The position numbers and the translations under genes were made by a program. Below, in pieces: positions 1 to 5,237 of a stretch of 7,963 nt of DNA. Within the stretch, counting starts at the first letter, position 1. Each line of letters opens with the position of its first letter. The notes below the pieces were generated by a model, which saw only the letters and a program-made list of their open reading frames with translations, was not told the DNA's origin and searched no databases. This DNA is from Pseudomonadota bacterium (GTDB taxonomy: Bacteria; Pseudomonadota; Alphaproteobacteria; Rhizobiales; Rhizobiaceae), in NCBI GenBank assembly GCA_023428515.1, contig JAEYXI010000168.1:1-7963 (forward strand). The letters run 5' to 3'.

Positions 1-95
1 ATGGCGACCATCTCTGGGAGTCGGCCACGAACTTCGTCGAGATGGCGGGCGTGAAGGAACTCAGGCAGCCGCGCGGCATCGCAACCGAGGCCTGA
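1..95 (+). CDS. 3' end of an unrecognised protein (partial)
   Basis: An open frame enters at the left edge (first full codon at base 3) and ends at TGA 93-95. It gives 30 residues beginning GDHLWESATNFVEMAG and ending RGIATEA. The composition is protein-like (mixed hydrophobic and charged, helix-compatible), while the other two plus frames either stop early or read Arg-rich. I do not recognise the family from this C-terminus. It converges on the ClC gene with only 13 bases between the two stop codons, so it belongs to a separate transcription unit running in from the left. Being a real gene is inferred from the frame and the tight convergent spacing; the function is unknown. Confidence 0.5.
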   Translation, partial: GDHLWESATNFVEMAGVKELRQPRGIATEA

Positions 96-99
96 CGGC

Positions 100-118
100 G
101 GCCGCCCTCTAGGCGGCC
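100..118. terminator. GC hairpin at a convergent gene junction
   Basis: GGCCGCC (100-106) and GGCGGCC (112-118) form a perfect 7-bp stem around the 5-base loop CTCTA. The ClC stop codon, read on the minus strand, covers 109-111 inside the loop. It sits between two converging stop codons, where a shared bidirectional terminator would be expected. Neither side has a T-run, so it is not a textbook intrinsic terminator; a stem that blocks or stabilises the 3' ends is also possible. Confidence 0.4.
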
Positions 119-1881
119 TGCCGACGGCGCAGCAACGCCGTGCGATTGCTGTCCTGCTCTTCCGCCTTGGTCTTGGCCTGCATCACATCCCGCCAGCCGA
201 GGTAACCGACGAGTTTTCCGTCCGTTCGCGACAGGATGGCGAGGTGGGCAGCCTCGGCTTTCAGAAGGCGTTCGACGACAGCTTCCAGATATTCGTCAGG
301 ATAGGCCTGGGCCGCCGCGCGGCCGGCGAGCAGCTCGGCCAGGCTCGCCCGCCGATGCTTGCCGGCACGCCGCCAGCCGAGAACCGTCGGCGGATCGATG
401 ATACCCACGACCTTGTGCTCTTCATCCACGACCGGAAAGCTCGGATGCCGGCGCTCGGGCGCCGTCAGGAAGCGCGCCGCCTGATGCAGCGTCATCGAGG
501 CGGGGACGCTTTCGACATTGCGGGTCATCACGTCGCCCACCCGCGTCAGGGCGAACGGATCGACCCGGTATTCGCGGACGATGTGATGGCCGCGACGCGC
601 GATCTTCTCCGTCAGGATGGATCGCTTCATGACCAGCACGGTCACGGCGTGGGCGGCGGCGCATGCGGCGATCAGCGGCAGGAGAACATGTGTATTGCCC
701 GTGAGCTCGACGGCGAAGAAGGTCGCGGTCAAGGGCGCCCGCATCGTCCCGCCCATGGTCGCGACCATCGCGACCAGTGGCCAGAATCCGGGTGTCGCCT
801 CAGGCAGGATTCCCGACAGGACCGCTCCCATGGCGCCGCCGATGATGAGCAGCGGCGCGAGAACGCCGCCCGACGTGCCCGAGCCGAGCGCGACCGCCCA
901 GATCACCGCCTTGACGACCAGAAGCGTCAGCGCCGCGATGGCAACGGTCCGGCCGTCCAGCATGTCTGCGATATTATCGTAGCCGACGCCGAGCGCGCGC
1001 GGCTCGATCAACCCGCCAAGCCCGACGACGAGGCCGCCGATCGCCGGCCACCATATCCAGTGGATAGGCAGTTTCTGGAACGCGTCCTCGCATTTGTAGA
1101 CCAGCATGGTGAGCAGGCCGGAGAGCAGGCCGGCCGCCGCCCCGATGCCGATCCAGCCGACAAGGGCGAGCAGCGTGACGTCCATCGTGCCGTCGAAGGG
1201 GAAGAGCGGCGAAGGCATGTGCAGGGCGGTCCGTTCCACTTCCGCCACGATGGCGGCGATCGCGACCGGGATGAAGCTGCGCGGCGTCCATTCGAAAAGA
1301 AGCAGTTCGACCGCCAGCATGATCGCCGCGATGGGCGTGCCGAAGACCGTGGTCATGCCGGCCGCCGCGCCTGCGACGAGAAGCGTCTTGCGCTCGCTGT
1401 CGCTCACCGGCAGCGCCTGCGCGATCAGCGATCCGATCGCGCCGCCGGTCATGATGATCGGTCCCTCGGCGCCGAAAGGTCCGCCGGTGCCGATCGATAT
1501 GGCGGACGAGAGCGGCTTAAGCAGCGCGACTTTCGCATCCAGCCGCGAACGGCCGAGCAGGATGGCCTCGATCGCCTCGGGGATGCCGTGTCCCCTGATC
1601 TTTTCGCTGCCATAGCGCGCCATCAGGCCGATGATCAAAGCACCTATGGCCGGGATGAACACCGTCCACAGGCCGCCGACCGCCTGCGAAAGATCCGGCT
1701 CGGCCAAGGACAGGCGCTGGAAATAGGCGATGTTCGTGAAGAGGCGGATCATGCCGAGAAGCACGATGCCGGCGAAGACGCCCGCCGTCGCGACGACCAC
1801 GGCAATGCATGCGATGAACAGGACACGCGGGCTCGTCGTGAAGTCGCCGAGCCGGCGATGCCCGAAACTGTCGGCTGCCAT
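109..1881 (-). CDS. ClC-family chloride channel/antiporter with two C-terminal CBS domains
   Basis: A 590-residue inner-membrane protein that moves chloride (or a similar anion) through the ClC fold. The first membrane helix starts near residue 18. Signature segments are GHGIPEA (97-103), GAEGP (137-141, with E139 at the gating-glutamate position), and GSGTSGGVLAP (333-343). Two CBS domains follow at about 447-500 and 515-568 and probably sense nucleotides or energy state. Two usual positions differ: the internal proton-glutamate position after E192 is L193, and the pore tyrosine position is leucine (L423, in SILTEK). Whether it acts as a channel or a Cl-/H+ exchanger cannot be told. The start at 1881 is preferred because AAGGA lies 8 bases upstream and the translation begins MAADSFGHRR. 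The upstream in-frame ATG at 1947 would place the promoter inside the gene. It is divergent from marR, its likely regulator. Confidence 0.93.
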   Translation of the reverse strand: MAADSFGHRRLGDFTTSPRVLFIACIAVVVATAGVFAGIVLLGMIRLFTNIAYFQRLSLAEPDLSQAVGGLWTVFIPAIGALIIGLMARYGSEKIRGHGIPEAIEAILLGRSRLDAKVALLKPLSSAISIGTGGPFGAEGPIIMTGGAIGSLIAQALPVSDSERKTLLVAGAAAGMTTVFGTPIAAIMLAVELLLFEWTPRSFIPVAIAAIVAEVERTALHMPSPLFPFDGTMDVTLLALVGWIGIGAAAGLLSGLLTMLVYKCEDAFQKLPIHWIWWPAIGGLVVGLGGLIEPRALGVGYDNIADMLDGRTVAIAALTLLVVKAVIWAVALGSGTSGGVLAPLLIIGGAMGAVLSGILPEATPGFWPLVAMVATMGGTMRAPLTATFFAVELTGNTHVLLPLIAACAAAHAVTVLVMKRSILTEKIARRGHHIVREYRVDPFALTRVGDVMTRNVESVPASMTLHQAARFLTAPERRHPSFPVVDEEHKVVGIIDPPTVLGWRRAGKHRRASLAELLAGRAAAQAYPDEYLEAVVERLLKAEAAHLAILSRTDGKLVGYLGWRDVMQAKTKAEEQDSNRTALLRRRQAA

Positions 1882-1889
1882 CTGGGAGA

Positions 1890-1894
1890 TCCTT
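1890..1894 (-). promoter_or_regulatory. ribosome binding site of the ClC gene
   Basis: Read on the minus strand this is AAGGA, 8 bases before the ATG at 1881. It decides the start: the longer frame opening at 1947 has no comparable site and would translate the promoter. Confidence 0.6.
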
Positions 1895-1918
1895 GGGTGG
1901 GGCGTTCGTGGCGGCAGA

Positions 1919-1947
1919 TGTATCGTGATACGATGTATTAATGTCAA
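1919..1947 (-). promoter_or_regulatory. predicted sigma-70-type promoter of the ClC gene
   Basis: On the minus strand a perfect -35 TTGACA (1942-1947) is followed by a 17-base spacer and a -10-like GATACA (1919-1924, 3 of 6 matches). This predicts transcription starting near 1911 with a leader of about 30 bases before the ATG at 1881. The -35 and the spacing are strong; the -10 is weak, as might suit a regulated promoter. Confidence 0.5.
1922..1934. promoter_or_regulatory. candidate MarR operator (inverted repeat)
   Basis: ATCGT-GAT-ACGAT is a perfect 5-bp inverted repeat with a 3-base spacer. It lies in an unusually AT-rich patch of the divergent region. It overlaps the predicted -10 and spacer of the ClC promoter, and a direct ATGTAT repeat (1918-1923 and 1933-1938) overlaps both ends. 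MarR dimers bind short palindromes of this kind over promoters, so repression of the ClC gene by the adjacent MarR protein is a reasonable inference. It may also serve marR itself. Confidence 0.45.
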
Positions 1948-2008
1948 GCGCCTCCGGCCGCCCTATCGACGGCTGCGGCCCGGGAGTGTCAAATGGCCGC
2001 GCAACTGG

Positions 2009-2013
2009 AAGGA
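2009..2013 (+). promoter_or_regulatory. ribosome binding site of the MarR gene
   Basis: AAGGA ends 5 bases before the ATG at 2019, in a purine-rich run. It favours the start at 2019 over the in-frame ATG at 1941, which overlaps the ClC promoter. Confidence 0.55.
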
Positions 2014-2018
2014 AGAAG

Positions 2019-2429
2019 ATGCCGAAACGGCGATTGAGCCAGACCGACTACACAGCGCTTGCCAGCTTCCGCTACCTGATCCGCTGCTTTCTGGAGTTCA
2101 GCGAGAACGAGGCCAAGCGCGCCGGCATGACGCCCCGCCACCACCAGGCCATCCTCGCGATAAAGGGCTATGGGCGCGGCGAGCCGATCACCATCGGCGA
2201 ACTGGCCGAACGCTTGCGGATACGGCACAATTCGGCGGTCGAACTGGCCAACCGTCTCTGTGAAAGCGGGCTGGTCACCAGAAGCCACGACAGCAACGAC
2301 CAGCGCCGGGTGCTGGTGCAGTTGACGGAGGTGGCCGAACAGCACCTGGCCGCGCTCTCCTCGACGCATCTCGATGAACTCAACCGCATCAAGCCGCTAT
2401 TTTCGGAGATTCTTGAAAATTATTCCTAG
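2019..2429 (+). CDS. MarR-family winged-helix transcriptional regulator
   Basis: A 136-residue DNA-binding repressor or activator, the usual length for MarR proteins, which act as dimers and respond to small molecules or oxidants. An N-terminal helix (about 8-35) belongs to the dimer interface. The winged helix-turn-helix runs from about 57 to 101: ITIGELAERL, a recognition helix near NSAVELANRLCESGLV, and the wing DSNDQRRVLVQLT with the D-x-R-R pattern typical of the family. The C-terminal helix (103-135) returns to the dimer interface. Cys81 in the recognition helix region and Cys23 could be redox-sensitive, but that is speculation. The gene is divergent from the ClC gene, with a candidate operator between them. 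The ligand is unknown. Confidence 0.9.
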   Translation: MPKRRLSQTDYTALASFRYLIRCFLEFSENEAKRAGMTPRHHQAILAIKGYGRGEPITIGELAERLRIRHNSAVELANRLCESGLVTRSHDSNDQRRVLVQLTEVAEQHLAALSSTHLDELNRIKPLFSEILENYS

Positions 2430-2525
2430 GGGTGCCGGCAGGCCGCGAGCCGTGGTGGCAGTGTCGGGGCGCGCGCTATATGTTGGGCCAGGGCACATGT
2501 CACACGGCATGGAAGGAGAGACGTC

Positions 2526-3077
2526 ATGGCCACGGTTCCGCCGGTCTGCGATTTCGGCTGGAAGGCGGTCGACGCCGTCCTGCCCGGCATTGACGGCAAG
2601 ACGCACCGCATCCTCGACCAGGCCGGGCCGAACGGCCTGGTGGTCGCCTTCATCTGCAACCACTGCCCCTATGTGAAGGCGGTGATAAAGCGGATCGTGC
2701 GCGACGCCGCCGATCTCAGGGAGCACGGCGTCGGCTTCGTCGCGATCAATTCGAACGACGCTGAAACCTATCCTGAGGATTCCTTCCCGGAGATGAAGCT
2801 GTTCGCGACCCGCAATGGTTTCGCCTTCCCCTATCTCCACGACGAGGACCAGGCAGTCGCCAAAACCTACGGCGCCGCCTGCACGCCGGATTTCTTCGGC
2901 TTCAACGCGGAGCTGGAGCTTCAGTATCGCGGCCGGCTGGATGCGTCGCGCAAGGAGGCCGACCAGCCGGGGCTGCGCCGTGACCTCTACGAGGCGATGG
3001 CGGAAGTCGCCCGCACCGGGGAAGGGCCGCGCGATCAGGGCGCTTCGATCGGCTGTTCCATCAAGTGGAAGGGGTGA
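2526..3077 (+). CDS. thioredoxin-fold (PRX-like/AhpC-TSA-related) family protein
   Basis: A 183-residue protein with a thioredoxin fold and no signal peptide, so probably cytosolic. The central strand LVVAFICNHCPYV puts the redox motif C44-N-H-C47-P48 at the start of the following helix. FVAINSND (71-78) is the next strand, and C119-T-P121 supplies the cis-proline loop before strand beta-4. The C-terminal IGCSIKWKG is, as I recall it, a conserved end of this PRX-like group; it adds a fourth active-site-type cysteine, C177. Such proteins are annotated as thioredoxin family or redoxin; the physiological partner is not known. AAGGAGAG ends 5 bases before the ATG and supports the start. It lies 96 bases after marR and so may be transcribed separately. 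A decayed copy of its 3' end lies at 5035-5191. Confidence 0.88.
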   Translation: MATVPPVCDFGWKAVDAVLPGIDGKTHRILDQAGPNGLVVAFICNHCPYVKAVIKRIVRDAADLREHGVGFVAINSNDAETYPEDSFPEMKLFATRNGFAFPYLHDEDQAVAKTYGAACTPDFFGFNAELELQYRGRLDASRKEADQPGLRRDLYEAMAEVARTGEGPRDQGASIGCSIKWKG

Positions 3078-3189
3078 GGTGGTCGGGCGCCGCGTTCCAG
3101 GAACGGTTTCGCCTTTGACCCGGATGCGGCCTGCCTTTCGATGCAGGGCGCCGGCCCGACACGTCCGAAAACGGCAGTTGTCGTCCGCT

Positions 3190-3208
3190 CGCCGCTGTTT
3201 CAGTGGCG
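3190..3208 (+). terminator. stem-loop between the thioredoxin-fold and SPFH genes
   Basis: CGCCGCTG (3190-3197) pairs with CAGTGGCG (3201-3208) over 8 base pairs, one of them a G-U wobble, with a TTT loop. It lies 113 bases after the thioredoxin-fold stop and just before a TTGCAA promoter-like element. No T-run follows directly, so it could be a weak terminator, an mRNA-protecting stem or a leader structure. Confidence 0.3.
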
Positions 3209-3222
3209 GCAGCCGCGCCGCT

Positions 3223-3251
3223 TTGCAAAAGAGAGTAGTTTTCAATAGTTT
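3223..3251 (+). promoter_or_regulatory. possible promoter of the SPFH-DUF3617 pair
   Basis: TTGCAA (3223-3228), 17 bases, then TAGTTT (3246-3251), within the most AT-rich part of the 284-base spacer (3078-3361). The -10 matches consensus at only three positions. It is offered because the spacer is long, a stem-loop precedes it, and no better site is visible. The remaining spacer shows no convincing gene; CGTTCC-A-GGAACG (3093-3105) is a short palindrome of unknown meaning. Confidence 0.2.
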
Positions 3252-3361
3252 CACTCCAATCCACCGCGTCGTGGAATCGACCGAATCGAATGTGGCCGCT
3301 GATCGCGCTGATCGGCGAAAGCATCGCCGGCCGTTCATTTGGAATGAAGAGAGTAGACTGC

Positions 3362-4348
3362 ATGTATAGCTTCCTGGGATTTTCTGTGCCGGTCGCGTCC
3401 ATCGCCAACATAATCGGCGTGCTTTTTGGCTTGTTCTGGCTCAGGACGTTTTTCGTCATCACGCCGCAACAGCATGCAAGGGTGCTGGAGACGTTCGGGC
3501 GCTACAGCGGATATCGTTCCGCCGGCCTGTCGCTCAAGCTGCCCTGGCCGCTTCAGGCGGCACGCAGGCCGTTTTCGCTGCAAACCAAGCAGATTGCGCT
3601 GCAACTGGGCGTGAAGTCGAAGGACAACGCCTTCGTGACCATGCCGATCAGCCTGCAGTACCGCGTGATCCCGAGCGCGGTTAAGGCTGCATTCTACGAA
3701 TTGCACAATCCGGAAGAGCAGATCGAATCCTATGTGGCGACCGAGGCTCGCGCCGTCGCCGCGACGAAAACGTTCGATCAGCTCTACACCGATCGGGACG
3801 AGTTCACCCGGACCGTCCGCCAGTCCCTCGACGAAGCCATGAATGGGTACGGCTATGAAATCCGGGCGGTTCTGATCGACGACCCGCGGCCGACCGAGGA
3901 AATGATTTCGGCCTTCAACGAAGTGCTCGCCTCACAGCGCCGGCTGGAGGCCGCGCAGAACGACGGCGAGGCCGAGAAGATCAAGCGAAAGAAAAGCGCC
4001 GAGGCGTCCGCGGCCGCAATGACGATCACCGCTCGGGGAATCGCCGAGAGCCGCGGCATCATCGCCGAGGGTAATGCCAAGGCGCTGGCGGCCTTCCGCG
4101 CGGATACGACCCTGACGGATTCGGACGCCATGGCCTTCATGATGGAGATCAATCGCCTGGAAGCGCTGCGAGACGCCGCCACCCATGGCGGGCGCACCGT
4201 CCTTGTGGCTGGTGACGGCGGCCGCGGCGATCTCGACGCGAAGGCGCTGCTCGCCTCGCTGGCGCAGGGGGAGGATGCCGCGGCCGCATCGCCGGCGAAG
4301 CGCGCATCAAGATCGCCGCTCGCGACCAATGCGCCTGCGCAGACATGA
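3362..4348 (+). CDS. SPFH/band-7 (stomatin, HIR-like) membrane protein
   Basis: A 328-residue membrane-anchored scaffold protein. One hydrophobic segment at about residues 12-32 (IANIIGVLFGLFWL) anchors it near the N-terminus. The SPFH domain follows (about 33-190): VITPQQHARVLETFGRY, GLSLKLPWP, KSKDNAFVTMPISLQYRV, and YELHNPEEQIESYV, with DEAMNGYGYEIRAVLIDDPRPTEE at its end. This order matches the HIR/stomatin branch. An Ala/Glu/Lys-rich, probably coiled-coil stretch (about 195-250) should drive ring or filament assembly, and the C-terminal 35 residues look disordered. SPFH proteins organise membrane microdomains and control proteases or other partners. No NfeD-type protease partner is present; the partner here may be the exported DUF3617 protein. 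The ATG at 3362 is preferred (AAGAGAG 8 bases upstream); ATG 3344 and 3290 are in frame but lack such a site. Confidence 0.88.
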   Translation: MYSFLGFSVPVASIANIIGVLFGLFWLRTFFVITPQQHARVLETFGRYSGYRSAGLSLKLPWPLQAARRPFSLQTKQIALQLGVKSKDNAFVTMPISLQYRVIPSAVKAAFYELHNPEEQIESYVATEARAVAATKTFDQLYTDRDEFTRTVRQSLDEAMNGYGYEIRAVLIDDPRPTEEMISAFNEVLASQRRLEAAQNDGEAEKIKRKKSAEASAAAMTITARGIAESRGIIAEGNAKALAAFRADTTLTDSDAMAFMMEINRLEALRDAATHGGRTVLVAGDGGRGDLDAKALLASLAQGEDAAAASPAKRASRSPLATNAPAQT

Positions 4349-4376
4349 GCGCCCTGAACAAGTGCCTGGGGCCGAT

Positions 4377-5021
4377 GTGAGACGTCCGGCGCGTTCCTTC
4401 CTCTGCCCGCTCGGCGCGGCCCTTGCCTTGGGCCTGTGCGCCCAGGCCTCCGCTTTCGAGCTTCCGGCGCAGCTGCCGGAACGCGGCGAGGGGCTCTGGC
4501 AGATGGACCAGACGGGGACGATCGGCGATGGCGAGACCACGTTCGATATCCAGAAGATCTGGAACATCTGCCTGGACGCCAGGGCCGATCGCGCGCTGCA
4601 TGAACTCGAAGTGCGCGAGCAGCAGGCAAGCGTCGCCAGTCTGAAGGAAAGCTGCGAAGAACCGCAGCCGAAGCTTTCAGGGAATGTTCTTTCCTGGGAG
4701 ATGCATTGCTCCGGTCCGTCCCCGATCGAAGACAAGATCGGGAAGACCGACATCCGGCACGCCACCACGTTCATCGCCGGTGAGGAGACACGCGCGCAAT
4801 CCGTCATTGTGAATCGCGACAATCTGATCCGAAGCCGCGGCCAGTTCCTTACCCATATGAAGCGCCTCGGCCCCTGCGAGGGCGGATCGAAACCGGGCGA
4901 CATGATGCTGATGCACTGGCGGGTCGACGGCCAGGAGACGTTGAAGGCCCGCCAGAGCCGAAACGTCTACGACGAGATCGCGAACCACAAGCTGTTCACG
5001 CGATCGCAGCTCAGCCGGTGA
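4377..5021 (+). CDS. exported DUF3617-family protein
   Basis: A 214-residue protein with a clear Sec signal peptide from the GTG start: an Arg-rich beginning, the hydrophobic LCPLGAALALGLC, and a predicted cut after AQASA, so it should be periplasmic. The mature part opens with LPERGEGLWQMD, continues with NICLDARADRAL, SGNVLSWEMHCSG, and LGPCEGGSKPGDMM. This follows the DUF3617 order (GLW near the start, C-x-x-x-A, SGN..W...C, LGPC...KPGDM). Four mature cysteines could make two disulfides. The family's function is unknown. GTG 4377 is chosen because it begins the signal peptide, with a GGGG-containing site 5 bases upstream. An in-frame ATG at 4329 would overlap the SPFH gene and add 16 odd residues. 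With a 28-base gap it is probably co-transcribed with the SPFH gene. Confidence 0.82.
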   Translation: MRRPARSFLCPLGAALALGLCAQASAFELPAQLPERGEGLWQMDQTGTIGDGETTFDIQKIWNICLDARADRALHELEVREQQASVASLKESCEEPQPKLSGNVLSWEMHCSGPSPIEDKIGKTDIRHATTFIAGEETRAQSVIVNRDNLIRSRGQFLTHMKRLGPCEGGSKPGDMMLMHWRVDGQETLKARQSRNVYDEIANHKLFTRSQLSR

Positions 5022-5034
5022 TCGGACCGGCCAC

Positions 5035-5191
5035 CTTCCCCTATCTCCATGACGGGGACTAGGCGGTCGCCAAAACCTGCGCCGCCGCTTGCACGCCGGA
5101 TTTCTTCGATGACGGAAGTCGCCCGCACCGGAGAAGGGCCCCGCGAGCAGGTCGCTTCGATCGGCTGTTCCATCAAGTGGAAGGGGTGAGG
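5035..5191 (+). pseudogene. decayed 3'-end copy of the thioredoxin-fold gene
   Basis: Bases 5035-5108 align with 2825-2898 without gaps (7 mismatches in 74), and 5109-5191 align with 2997-3079 (5 in 83). The 98 bases corresponding to 2899-2996 are missing, which shifts the frame. The codon for Gln109 has become a stop (CAG to TAG, 5060-5062). The codons for the CNHC active site and everything upstream of about Phe101 are absent, so no functional protein is possible. The last 26 codons (from ATG 5109 to TGA 5187-5189) remain open but have no visible ribosome site. Similarity ends on both sides at about 5034 and 5191. With the intact gene it brackets the SPFH-DUF3617 pair. Confidence 0.9.
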
Positions 5192-5237
5192 CGCGCTTCG
5201 AGGGACGTCGGCACCCAGCCGGCTATGTCCGAGACAC

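Noticed and set aside
244..1941. A 565-codon open frame on the plus strand, opposite the ClC gene
   Set aside because: It is the antisense shadow of a GC-rich gene. The translation is Arg/Asp/Gln-rich with no fold or motif, while the minus strand gives an unmistakable ClC protein.
1881..1947. Longer ClC start at 1947 (22 extra residues)
   Set aside because: The extension would translate the predicted promoter and operator, reads His/Pro-rich, and has no ribosome site; AAGGA serves the start at 1881.
2454..2482. TATATG at 2477-2482 as the -10 of the thioredoxin-fold gene
   Set aside because: No acceptable -35 lies 16-18 bases upstream; the region is GC-rich and the match may be chance.
3056..3070. 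Hairpin TTCCA-TCAAG-TGGAA at the end of the thioredoxin-fold gene, repeated at 5168-5182
   Set aside because: It lies within the codons for the tail CSIKWKG, so the second copy is explained by the gene duplication; no T-run follows.
2397..3338. A 313-codon minus-strand open frame across the thioredoxin-fold gene
   Set aside because: It covers a recognisable gene in antisense, is Arg-rich and shows no family features.
3061..3462. A 133-codon minus-strand frame over the spacer before the SPFH gene
   Set aside because: Its N-terminal third is antisense to the SPFH gene and the rest has no recognisable domain; the translation looks non-coding.
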